This document shows positions 8,028-15,847 of a stretch of DNA of 64,000 bases, piece after piece. Each line of letters starts with the position of its first letter. Positions within the stretch are counted from its first letter, which is position 1. Under the pieces are notes generated by a model. That model worked only from the letters and a program-made list of their open reading frames with translations, made no database searches and had not been told where the DNA came from. The translations under genes were made by a program, and so were the position numbers. Location of the stretch: assembly GCA_044235645.1 (NCBI GenBank), contig JBIIHQ010000005.1, positions 214,028 through 278,027 of the forward strand, written 5' to 3'. The DNA is from OMIW01 sp044235645 (GTDB taxonomy: Bacteria; Bdellovibrionota_C; UBA2361; OMIW01).

Positions 8028-9470
8028 TCACCCTCCTTGACGACCGAACCCCGTGATCCCCCACTTATCCGCCACCGCGAGGGCCGAGACGACTCCGTCC
8101 TCGTGGAAGCCGTAGCGGAGATGCGCCCCACAATAGAAGGTGTTCCGCTCACCCTGAAGCTCAGCGATCTCGTCTTGGCTCGCAACCGAGCGGGTTGTGT
8201 ACTCGGGATGGGTGTATACCGTTTCGTAGATTATCGTTTCCTCGCGGGGGCGTACGGCGGGATTGAGAGTGACCAGATATTCACGGGCGGTGCGAAGCCC
8301 CTGGAGTCGGTTCATGGAGTAGGTGATTGAGACGGGAGCAGTGGGCAGCTGTTCCTGTTGCAAGCGGGTAAGGGGGGTGGTGATCTGCGGAGCGCTATCT
8401 TCGGCACTCTTCCCCCGTAGCGTGTAATTCCATGATGCCCAGAGATGACGACGGGGCGGCATGAGTGATGTATCAGTATGGAGAATCGTCCGGTTGTGGT
8501 GATACCGCCAACTGCCGAGAGCAGCCTGTTCGGCGGGTGAGGGATCGGCGAGAAGTGCGAGCGCCTCATCGGCGTGACACGCGAGAATAACAGCATCAAA
8601 ACGCTCGTTGGTTCCATCGGCTGCTCCCTCCGCCGTGTTGATTCCGCCCCCGAGAGTAAGCACGACCCCGCCTTCGGTTCCGTCTCGCGTGATTCGACTC
8701 ACTGGTGCATCGGTTCGAATAGTCCCCCGAAAAATATTCTCGAACGCTCTCAGGTAGGTGTGACTACCCCCAATCACCGTCTGCCACTGAGGACGGGTGT
8801 GCAGTTCGAGCATCCCGTGATTACGAAAAAAAGTGAGGAAGGTAACCGCGGGAAACTCAAGAATATGGGCATCCGGACTTGACCAGATCGAAGCGGCGAG
8901 AGGAATGAGGTAATGGGTGATGAAAACATCGCTTAGGTTGAGAGCGCGAACATAGTCCCCGAGCGTTTCGTCTTGCAGACTTCCCGAACGAAGGTCCTCA
9001 AGGGCGCGTCGATTAAATCGTCGCTGCTCCATCACCATCCGACAAAACGCAGGGCGGAGAAAATTTCCGGGGGAGCGGAGAAGATCGATCAGGTCGGGAC
9101 CGCGATAGTGGAGACCACTTGTTTCGTCATAAAATCCGAAGGTCATCTCCGCATCACGACGAGGGACCTCGAGAAGATCGAGAAAACGGTAAAAATGGGT
9201 GTAATTGACAGGATTGCAGACGATAAAGCCGGTATCAACCGAGGTGCCGGCATCGGGCCCATCAGGGATGACTATGGTGTTTGTGTGCCCTCCAATCCGT
9301 CTCTCGCGTTCGAAGAGCACGACATCGTGAGTGGGGGCTAGGTGAGGTGACCCAACGATATCCGCCTTACCAGCCACCGGGAGACTCCCCGAGAGAAGTG
9401 AGGCAATCGTGATACCGGAGATTCCACCCCCGACAACGGCTACTCTTTTCCGTGTTCCATCCGCGACCAT
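8028..9470 (-). CDS. FAD-dependent amine-oxidase-like protein of the DUF1365/CFA cluster
   Basis: 480 residues from ATG 9470; a GTG at 9545 is a possible longer start. The FAD motif VAVVGGGISGITIA is at the N-terminus, with FERERRIGGHTNT, the second FAD contact. This GHTNT form is typical of NAD/FAD-binding proteins encoded beside DUF1365 and cyclopropane-fatty-acid synthase genes. A likely role is oxidation or desaturation of an acyl chain in concert with the methyltransferase. ATG 9470 overlaps the end of the SDR gene by 31 bases, and the stop abuts the DUF1365 start, so the three genes form one tight operon. Confidence 0.88.
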   Translation of the reverse strand: MVADGTRKRVAVVGGGISGITIASLLSGSLPVAGKADIVGSPHLAPTHDVVLFERERRIGGHTNTIVIPDGPDAGTSVDTGFIVCNPVNYTHFYRFLDLLEVPRRDAEMTFGFYDETSGLHYRGPDLIDLLRSPGNFLRPAFCRMVMEQRRFNRRALEDLRSGSLQDETLGDYVRALNLSDVFITHYLIPLAASIWSSPDAHILEFPAVTFLTFFRNHGMLELHTRPQWQTVIGGSHTYLRAFENIFRGTIRTDAPVSRITRDGTEGGVVLTLGGGINTAEGAADGTNERFDAVILACHADEALALLADPSPAEQAALGSWRYHHNRTILHTDTSLMPPRRHLWASWNYTLRGKSAEDSAPQITTPLTRLQQEQLPTAPVSITYSMNRLQGLRTAREYLVTLNPAVRPREETIIYETVYTHPEYTTRSVASQDEIAELQGERNTFYCGAHLRYGFHEDGVVSALAVADKWGITGFGRQGG

Positions 9471-10237
9471 ATCGTTCGTGCAATCCAGGCGTACAGGGGA
9501 AAGGGAAGGATGCGCCCAATCTTCATTAAGCGCGAGAAGAGCCACGGGAAGGTTACCTCGGAATCTCCTCGCCCGATGCCGTCAGCCATACATCTGACTG
9601 CGTCGTCGCACTCCATCAAAAAGGGCATGTGAAACTCATTCGTATCGGTCATCGGGGTTTTCACAAAACCGGGATTGACTATCGTCACCCCAATACCCAT
9701 CGGTTCGAGCTGAAACCGAATGCTCTCAAGGAAGTGAATCATCGCTGACTTTGATGCGCCGTATGCCCCCGAGGTCGGTAGCCCCCGGAACCCGGCGATA
9801 CTCGCCACCCCCACAATCCGCCCCTTCCCCCGTTTGCGCATTGAAGGAAGCACCACCTCGATACACCGGAGCAGTCCGCCATAGTTGACATTCATCACCG
9901 AGAGAAACTTTTCCGTCGAGAAGGAGTTTAGCGAGACGTATTCGTTAATCCCCGCATTCGCGACCACGATATCGATGGGGCCCATCTCGCTCTCAATGGC
10001 AGTGACAACCGATTGAAGCGAATCAAGCGATGATACATCTGCTGGATACGCGCGTGCCCGAGGAGTTGCATCGGGAAACTGAGTGGTTATCCGATCAACC
10101 AATCCAGCGAGGGAATCGGCTCGACGGGCCGAGAGCGCAACCCGCGCTCCCCGGCGCACGCATTCAACAGCGAACGCTTCGCCAATCCCGCTGCTGGCGC
10201 CGGTGATCCAGATAATCGAATGTGAGAGAGGGTCCAT
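9440..10237 (-). CDS. Short-chain dehydrogenase/reductase
   Basis: 265 residues from ATG 10237. The NAD(P) motif TGASSGIG is at residues 12-19, NAG follows in VVANAGINEY, and the catalytic Tyr-Lys is in GAYGASKSA, with Ser in the VASIAG segment. The C-terminal extension carries two hydrophobic stretches (FPWLFSRLMKIGRILPFPLY), suggesting membrane contact. A longer reading up to 10369 is only low-complexity sequence. First gene of the SDR-FAD-DUF1365 operon; the substrate is probably a lipid intermediate, from context only. Confidence 0.9.
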   Translation of the reverse strand: MDPLSHSIIWITGASSGIGEAFAVECVRRGARVALSARRADSLAGLVDRITTQFPDATPRARAYPADVSSLDSLQSVVTAIESEMGPIDIVVANAGINEYVSLNSFSTEKFLSVMNVNYGGLLRCIEVVLPSMRKRGKGRIVGVASIAGFRGLPTSGAYGASKSAMIHFLESIRFQLEPMGIGVTIVNPGFVKTPMTDTNEFHMPFLMECDDAVRCMADGIGRGDSEVTFPWLFSRLMKIGRILPFPLYAWIARTIWSRMEHGKE

Positions 10238-10389
10238 AGTGGGAGGTGGGAAGAGGGGAGGAGATAGGCGAGACGGGGGGCCACAGCGATCCCGAATGGA
10301 GGGATTGAACACGAGGAGGGATGGTTTTGCAAGGGGGCAGGTCGAGTGGAGAGGCCGTAATTTGCCCAATTGCTCAGATTCGAGTCGCG

Positions 10390-12861
10390 TTACCGAAGCC
10401 GAACACGATTACTGCGCTCAATCGATCCGAAGAACCTCCCTTGAGCCCTGCAATTCATCCCCGACTTCGTATCGGACATCGTGAATGTCGCGATGCCTTT
10501 GGAATTACTTCTCGCCGTAGTATCGACGCTCCGATCGGCGTTTGAGCAGATAATCGATACAGACGCTCGCTTTAAAGGCTCCGGGTCATCCTCATCTTCA
10601 ATGGTGACCGTCGTTACTTCGAATTCTGATCGCGAACGCTTTACCCGACCCAGTTGCACTAGGTCAATTTTCACCGTCTCCCTTCGGCGTTTCGGTTTTG
10701 CGGTCGGGGTAGCCGTTCGAGTTGGTGTCGGGGTTGCTGTCGCGGTGGTGGTTGGAGTTGCCGTTGCAGTGGCGGTCGGTGTCTGAGTTGGTTGGGTAGT
10801 CGGAGTTCGAGTAGCCGTCGAGGTCGCCGTTGCGGTTGCGCTCGGGGTTGCTGTGGGGCTTGGCGAGGCGGTTGCGGTTGCAGTCGGCGTCTGGGTTGGT
10901 TGTGGGGATGGTGTGTGCGTTGCCGTTGAGGTTGCGGTTGCCGTCGATGACGCAGTGGCGGTCGGTGTCTGAGTTGGTTGGGTGGTCGGAGTCCGAGTAG
11001 CCGTCGAGGTCGCCGTTGCGGTTGCGATTGGGGTTACTGTGGGGCTTGGTGAGGCGGTTGCTGTTGCAGTCGGCGTCTGGGTTGGTTGTGGGGATGGTGT
11101 GTGCGTTGCCGTTGAGGTTGCGGTTGCCGTCGATGACGCAGTGGCGGTCGGTGTCTGAGTTGGTTGGGTTGTCGGAGTCCGAGTAGCCGTCGAGGTCGCC
11201 GTTGCGGTTGCGCTCGGGGTTACTGTGGGGCTTGGCGAGGCGGTTGCTGTTGCAGATGGCATCTGGGTTGGTTGCGGGGATGGTGTGTGCGTTGCCGTTG
11301 AGGTAGCGGTTGCCGTTGATGACGCAGTGGCGGTCGGTGTCTGCGTTGGCTGAGGAGTGGGAGTACGTGTTGCCGTCGCGGTCCACGTGGGCAGTGGAGT
11401 CCATGTCGGCACCGGGGTCCACGTGGGCACAGTGGTTGCGGTTGAAGTGGGGGTAGGGCTAATAGTCGCCGTCGGTGTTGGAGTGGCGGAAATGGCGTAA
11501 TCCTGGTCGGAGAACGCGATGCGTGGAGTAGCTCCCGAGAAATAATCCTTCACCGTGATGGAGCCGAAACCGCTTCGGGTAAGCACGAGATCAGTTCCGA
11601 CCTGAGCGTCCGAAAACTGTGACCTCGCAAGAGTACCGATTGATATTTCATCGTTTGTTGATGCTGAGAATACGACATCATCTCCAAATGAAGTTGCAGC
11701 CCCGAAGCCACTCACGACGTTTGCAAGATTGTTCAAGTAAATCTGATCGCTGCTTCGTGAACCCACGATATTCTCAATGCGGGCGGTATCCGAGGAGAGG
11801 AACACTCCCGACCCAGATGTTTTGGAGGTAACGATTGTGCCGGACGGGACAGGAGTTGCCGAGTAAGTGATTGAATTGAAAGATGAATTGGTGGTGATAA
11901 CTCCCCCGGGTCGAAGGTCGATGCGAAACCCCGAACTGTTAAGAGGGAGCGAGGAGAGATCAACGGTATCAACACCGCCCTCATCCCATATCGAGACCTT
12001 CGCGTTCACCGTGGTGTTCACATACGTTGAGGTCCCCACCTGATATTGATTAGCCCGCGTTGGGAGCGAATACGAAGTGCCCGTGGTCCGGCCTCCTCTG
12101 CTCCCGTACATAAATTGAAGGGCCTCGATATCGTACGACATTGGCAACCCTGCGGAGTTGCCGGTGAAATTGTAGGTCATCACCGTCGATGACGTGTTAT
12201 CCTCCGCGGGGGGGAGGTTCGGGGACGAGTCGTGGGGATGCTTGAGACCGAGCGCGTGACCTATTTCATGAATCAGCGTCATGTAGCCATGATACCCCGG
12301 GGGCATCCGAAATCCATTCGTATTGTTCGAATTGTCGTAACTCGGGTTAAGATGAACGTCTGATGAGATACTGGAAGAACTGTTGCTTGCGGGATAGTAG
12401 GCGTAGGCGTAGCTGGGGTTATTCGAGAAGAGGATGCGAACCTGACCTATCTGGCTTGAGCTCTCAACTACTTCGACAAAGTCGACGTTCGTTATCTCGG
12501 ACAGGTGACCCATGATCACTCGAACCGAGGCCTTTATCGGCTCACTCACCTCTCTGACTCCCGTCTCGGAGCCTCCGTACGCCCCCGCAAATACAGCATC
12601 GCTGTAAAAGCTGTAGGTTATAACCCCGCTTACTGACGGATCCAGCCGATACCCCGATAGGATGCCGTCGATCCGGGGTATTCCGGGTCGCGCAATAATT
12701 GAGGGTTGCGGACCCCTGGGGTCGATAAAAACTCTTGGATTATCGGGAGTAATCAGTGGCTGGCTGTAGCTTGCCACGGGAAAGCACATACCCGCGAGGA
12801 GAAGCACGGCGCTCCCGCTTAACTTTCGAACGGAGCGAACTGACCACCAACGACCCATCAT
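10390..12861 (-). CDS. Secreted M10-type zinc metalloprotease with tandem Pro/Thr linker
   Basis: 823 residues. Signal peptide 1-33; catalytic domain about 70-260 with HEIGHALGLKH (ligands H198, H202, H208) and the Met-turn VMTYN near residue 230, as in serralysins and matrixins. A beta-rich region follows (about 260-465; SIWDEGGVDTVDLSS is serralysin-like). Residues about 465-710 are Thr/Pro/Ala/Ser only and contain a 62-residue repeat in three near-identical copies. The last 100 residues form a two-Cys beta domain, after a basic KPKRRRE stretch. It probably degrades external proteins. GGGGGA lies just upstream of the first of two adjacent ATG codons. Confidence 0.88.
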   Translation of the reverse strand: MMGRWWSVRSVRKLSGSAVLLLAGMCFPVASYSQPLITPDNPRVFIDPRGPQPSIIARPGIPRIDGILSGYRLDPSVSGVITYSFYSDAVFAGAYGGSETGVREVSEPIKASVRVIMGHLSEITNVDFVEVVESSSQIGQVRILFSNNPSYAYAYYPASNSSSSISSDVHLNPSYDNSNNTNGFRMPPGYHGYMTLIHEIGHALGLKHPHDSSPNLPPAEDNTSSTVMTYNFTGNSAGLPMSYDIEALQFMYGSRGGRTTGTSYSLPTRANQYQVGTSTYVNTTVNAKVSIWDEGGVDTVDLSSLPLNSSGFRIDLRPGGVITTNSSFNSITYSATPVPSGTIVTSKTSGSGVFLSSDTARIENIVGSRSSDQIYLNNLANVVSGFGAATSFGDDVVFSASTNDEISIGTLARSQFSDAQVGTDLVLTRSGFGSITVKDYFSGATPRIAFSDQDYAISATPTPTATISPTPTSTATTVPTWTPVPTWTPLPTWTATATRTPTPQPTQTPTATASSTATATSTATHTPSPQPTQMPSATATASPSPTVTPSATATATSTATRTPTTQPTQTPTATASSTATATSTATHTPSPQPTQTPTATATASPSPTVTPIATATATSTATRTPTTQPTQTPTATASSTATATSTATHTPSPQPTQTPTATATASPSPTATPSATATATSTATRTPTTQPTQTPTATATATPTTTATATPTPTRTATPTAKPKRRRETVKIDLVQLGRVKRSRSEFEVTTVTIEDEDDPEPLKRASVSIICSNADRSVDTTARSNSKGIATFTMSDTKSGMNCRAQGRFFGSIERSNRVRLR
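10781..11338 (-). repeat. Three tandem copies of a 186-bp unit inside the metalloprotease gene
   Basis: The marker GTCTGAGTTGGTTGGGT starts at 10781, 10967 and 11153, and a diverged copy starts at 11339, giving an exact 186-bp period (62 codons). The copies differ at only a few bases and the reading frame is kept. Each unit encodes two alternating Thr/Ala/Pro/Ser stretches with the caps HTPSPQPTQTP and RTPTTQPTQTP. Such repeats commonly change copy number by recombination or slippage. Confidence 0.92.
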
Positions 12862-13239
12862 TACTCACATCCCCCAGAATGACCACCTGATTGAGTATGC
12901 CGTTTTGAGTCCTTGATGTGCTTTTAGGAGATATGAGGGTAACAAAAAATGGGCTCACCTCCCTCGGTCGCCCTCAATTTGCATCTATCTCGCAAAAATG
13001 GCACTTTTGATTCGGTCGAAAAGGTTGATAAGTTCGGTTCGGTTAAGGTTTTCAAGGGTTTGTGAGAAGTCGGTCGAAAAGGATACTTTTGGTGACACAA
13101 GGCCGAAGCCACCCGGGGCTCGTCGACAAGATGGCGCGATGAATGGGCTGCACTGGGAGAGCTGAAAGGAAGGGCGATAACGTGATAGTGCGACAACGTG
13201 GTAGTGCCGCGGCGATACCACGTTGTCGCACCTGTCATT
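12862..13239. promoter_or_regulatory. Intergenic region with direct repeats and a perfect 15-bp inverted repeat
   Basis: No gene is seen in these 378 bases between divergent genes. CGGTCGAAAAGG occurs twice in the same direction (13013-13024 and 13071-13082). Near the right end, TGCGACAACGTGGTA at 13189-13203 is followed after 12 bases by its perfect reverse complement at 13216-13230, 10 bases before the next start codon. The left arm is also preceded by an imperfect direct copy (ATAACGTGATAGTGC at 13178-13192). Confidence 0.6.
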
Positions 13240-13641
13240 ATGATTTCTCCCTCCGCAGCTCTTATCGTCCCGTTCGAGGGTCAAGAGCTCCTCTTTGTTG
13301 GCGAGTTGACCAAGAGTCCCCAATTTTTTCTCATTCAGCTCCCCGCATCCCCCCCTCTGGCTCGTTTCGAGTTCCTCAGGGGTGAGGTGCTAGAGAGTGC
13401 GCCACGGCCTCGGCGTCGAACTGAGAGGAGTGCGGACCTGTTTATGGTTCCGTACATCCCAAACTCGCACTCGAAGTACACAACTATCTATCAGTGGTTG
13501 CGTACTCTCTACCCGGGAACCCGCATCTGGGTGTACGGCCCGGAGGAGCGGTTTCACCTCGGGTGGCCGGTTATCAAGTGGCAAGGAGCGGTCGGCTCAT
13601 GGCTGGACTGGCTCGATTCGTTGGAGCCTCGCCGACCCTGA
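13240..13641 (+). CDS. Hypothetical protein, 133 residues
   Basis: I do not recognise a family. From ATG 13240 the protein starts MISPSAALIVPFEGQELLF and has a mixed alpha/beta look, an Arg-rich patch (RPRRRTER) in the middle and a Trp-rich end (HLGWPVIKWQGAVGSWLDWLD). There is no signal peptide or membrane segment. An earlier GTG at 13198 lies inside the inverted repeat and is less likely. No clear ribosome site precedes 13240; the hairpin does, which suggests translational or transcriptional control. A good terminator follows 30 bases after the stop, which supports a real transcript. Confidence 0.6.
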   Translation: MISPSAALIVPFEGQELLFVGELTKSPQFFLIQLPASPPLARFEFLRGEVLESAPRPRRRTERSADLFMVPYIPNSHSKYTTIYQWLRTLYPGTRIWVYGPEERFHLGWPVIKWQGAVGSWLDWLDSLEPRRP

Positions 13642-13670
13642 CTCGCCACAGTCCTCAACATTCCCGATCC

Positions 13671-13706
13671 AAGAGCCAGCCATCCTCGGGTGCCTGGCTC
13701 TTTTCT
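13671..13706 (+). terminator. Rho-independent terminator
   Basis: AAGAGCCAG (13671-13679) pairs perfectly with CTGGCTCTT (13694-13702) across a 14-base loop, and the stem is followed by TTCTTC. It follows the 133-residue hypothetical gene. Confidence 0.8.
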
Positions 13707-14074
13707 TCAGATACTCTCCTCAATCGCAGAGACAAGTCTTTGAGAACCTCCTTCACCAACTCCGCAGTTCCGCGCTCACAAAAGATGGGGATCGCTACAG
13801 TTGGACGGAGTGTGGATGAGGATCGACATCGTGAACCCGTTTATCTCAGGAGCTTTGAAGTCGGGAGCGCGTAGCGCCTTATGAACCTCATTTTCATCGT
13901 TTTTTCGCCCGGATGTTCTTTTACCACGCATCGAGCGGTCCGAGATGGTACGAATGGTCGACGTGGCGTCTCCGGGGGCAACGGTCGGCTGGTCGATCCT
14001 CATCCTCTGTGCCCCTGAGGCAAAGAGGTTCGGTGAAAGAAAAGTTCGAGGCTACGGTTTCGTGACAGGGGCTC
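13707..14074. other. Non-coding stretch with a widely spaced 14-bp inverted repeat
   Basis: I see no convincing gene here. GGATGAGGATCGAC at 13814-13827 is the exact reverse complement of GTCGATCCTCATCC at 13992-14005, with 164 bases between. The sequence in between shows no long frame with protein-like composition. Confidence 0.5.
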
Positions 14075-14102
14075 TTGATTGCGGTGATCCTTCGGGTATG
14101 AT
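14075..14102 (+). promoter_or_regulatory. Probable promoter of the SPFH gene
   Basis: TTGATT (14075-14080) and TATGAT (14097-14102) are spaced by 16 bases and end 23 bases before the ATG at 14126. Both boxes are one or two changes from the sigma-70 consensus. Confidence 0.55.
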
Positions 14103-14125
14103 ATCGCCGTTGTTAATCAAGGTTC

Positions 14126-14923
14126 ATGTCGAAAACAGCGTCAAAATTTGCTGCAGCGCTCGTTGCGGTTATTGTGATTTTGGTCAATTCGTTCTTCGTC
14201 GTCGGTCCGACGGAGGGAGCGACCATTCAGCGGTTAGGGGTAGTTCGCCCAGTCAGCCTCGCGCCAGGGCCTCACTTCAAGATTCCTCTGGTGGAGAGTT
14301 ACACTCGATACACGGTCGGGGTGCGCAAGCACGAGATAACGGTCCAATCAAAGACCAGAGATCTCCAGCCGGTCGAAGCCACCTTTGTGCTCAACATCGG
14401 TATCGATCGGGCGAGCCTTCCGTCGATTCGCCGAGATCTTGGCAGTCTCAATGATCTCGACGATCGGATCGTGATTCCACAGACGCAAGAAGCGTTCAAT
14501 CAGGCGGCTGCAAGCTTTACAGCAGAGGAGGTGATCACCAAGAGGTCTGACCTCAAGGGGAGCTTTGACTCCCTAGTGGGAAGCCGCCTCGAGCCGTACG
14601 GGATTCTCGTTCGCGATGCCGCGGTTGCCACACTCCAGTTCTCTGACAAGTTCGATGAGGCTGTCGAGCAGAAGCAGATAGCGGAGCAAAATGCGCGAAA
14701 GGCCGCATATCTTGCCGAGGAAGCGGAGCAGAATGCCGTGGCAGCTGTCAACAGGGCCCGGGGTGAAGCCGAAGCCCAACGACTGGAAGCAGAGGCGCTC
14801 AAATCAGCCGGGGGTAGTCTCGTCTTACAAGCTCGAGCGATCGACAAGTGGGACGGTCATTTCCCGCAGGTTCTCGGCGGAAATGGTGTTCTTCCTTTTA
14901 TGAACATCGAAAATCCGCAGTAG
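14126..14923 (+). CDS. SPFH/Band 7 (prohibitin-like) membrane protein
   Basis: 265 residues: an N-terminal membrane anchor (about 9-28), then the SPFH domain (VVGPTEGATIQRLGVV, APGPHFKIPLVES, about 28-175), then an Ala/Glu-rich coiled coil (QKQIAEQNARKAAYLAEEAEQNA, about 178-235). This is the prohibitin/HflK-HflC/stomatin plan; such proteins form large rings or microdomains at the membrane and often hold proteases in check. No NfeD-like or FtsH partner is next to it. It has its own promoter and terminator and is probably monocistronic. Confidence 0.9.
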   Translation: MSKTASKFAAALVAVIVILVNSFFVVGPTEGATIQRLGVVRPVSLAPGPHFKIPLVESYTRYTVGVRKHEITVQSKTRDLQPVEATFVLNIGIDRASLPSIRRDLGSLNDLDDRIVIPQTQEAFNQAAASFTAEEVITKRSDLKGSFDSLVGSRLEPYGILVRDAAVATLQFSDKFDEAVEQKQIAEQNARKAAYLAEEAEQNAVAAVNRARGEAEAQRLEAEALKSAGGSLVLQARAIDKWDGHFPQVLGGNGVLPFMNIENPQ

Positions 14924-14964
14924 CTACAGTGCGTTACGCGGATGGCGCCTTTGGCGAATTCCGA

Positions 14965-15007
14965 GAGGGGGGTGGTGATCAGTGTCTGATCCTCCCCCCG
15001 TTTTTTT
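14965..15007 (+). terminator. Rho-independent terminator after the SPFH gene
   Basis: GGGGGG and an inner GATCAG pair with CTGATC and CCCCCC, followed by seven T. It lies about 40 bases after the stop. Confidence 0.9.
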
Positions 15008-15847
15008 AATTTTCAGCTCGTGTCAGGGACCACGAGCGGCTTCCGAAAGGTGGGCGGCTGCAGCGCTGCAACTCAAGCCCAGCCTCTATCTTCAGCCTCT
15101 CGAGGCATGGTCGCGGCAGGTGGAAAGGCGGGGTGAGGCCGGTCAAATGTCGGATTAACGGTCGCCTCGCTCAGCGACATATATCAGTTACGTCGGTGGA
15201 GTCCTATTCCCGTGTGACTCTCGGCATTACGCAGATCGCACAGCTGGTGCGGACAGGAGGTTGTGAAGAAAAAGACCTCAATGACTGAGACGAGCTCCTT
15301 TATTACCAACCTCTCCTTCGATGAAGCCTATGCGGTGCACATCCTCAGGATGAAAACGGACGAGAGCAAGATCTACTATTCGGGCAAAAAATGGCCCATT
15401 TCTTCACCAAAGCCGCGTATCAAAAAATCCCCTTAGATTTGAGCCCATTGCTTCAAACACGACGCTACTAGTATATGAAGACGCACACCGAGGGGCATCA
15501 TAACCTCTCAAAAAACACCCTTTACACCCTTGTTCCGCTCAAATTCCCTCCCACCCGGTCTCGTTCGTGGTTACCGACCCAGGCGGAGGAAGAATTTGAA
15601 AAAATTAAAATGGAGAACCGCGATGCCCGATGGCTTTCCCAGGATCTTCGCCATGACTGCGATCGGCATCGGTGATAGAGAGAGAGAAGATCGCGAAAGG
15701 GGAGTGCCGGATGGGGGCTCTTCCCGCCGAGCAATCCCCGAGCTGGCCGGAGTGATTACTACCCCCGCCCGCATCGCGACATCGCTCTTGATGGCGACGG
15801 GATGGGTTGTACCCGGGGCCACCCAGCTTAAATTTGGGCGGTTACCA
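15008..15847. other. 840-base region without a confident gene
   Basis: Apart from the short open frame listed at 15263-15436, I see no protein-like frame and no RNA signature in this region between the SPFH terminator and the 3' end of radD. Several longer frames exist on both strands but have an odd composition. Confidence 0.5.
15263..15436 (+). CDS. Possible small basic protein, 57 residues
   Basis: GTG 15263 opens a 57-codon frame, with an alternative ATG at 15281. The product is Lys/Ser-rich and starts VKKKTSMTETSSF; its end is SSPKPRIKKSP. GGAGG at 15256-15260 is only two bases from GTG, which is tight, and too far from the ATG. The composition is plausible for a small DNA- or RNA-binding protein, but I recognise nothing and it may not be expressed. 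Confidence 0.3.
   Translation: MKKKTSMTETSSFITNLSFDEAYAVHILRMKTDESKIYYSGKKWPISSPKPRIKKSP

Noticed and set aside
10664..11422. 252-codon minus-strand frame rich in Asn, Asp, Arg and Ser across the repeat array
   Set aside because: It is the shifted frame of the Thr/Pro repeat of the protease gene; the alternation arises from the repeat and has no signal or domain.
12924..13323. Minus-strand frames of 104 and 112 codons
   Set aside because: They run through the inverted and direct repeats, have no ribosome site and no protein-like pattern.
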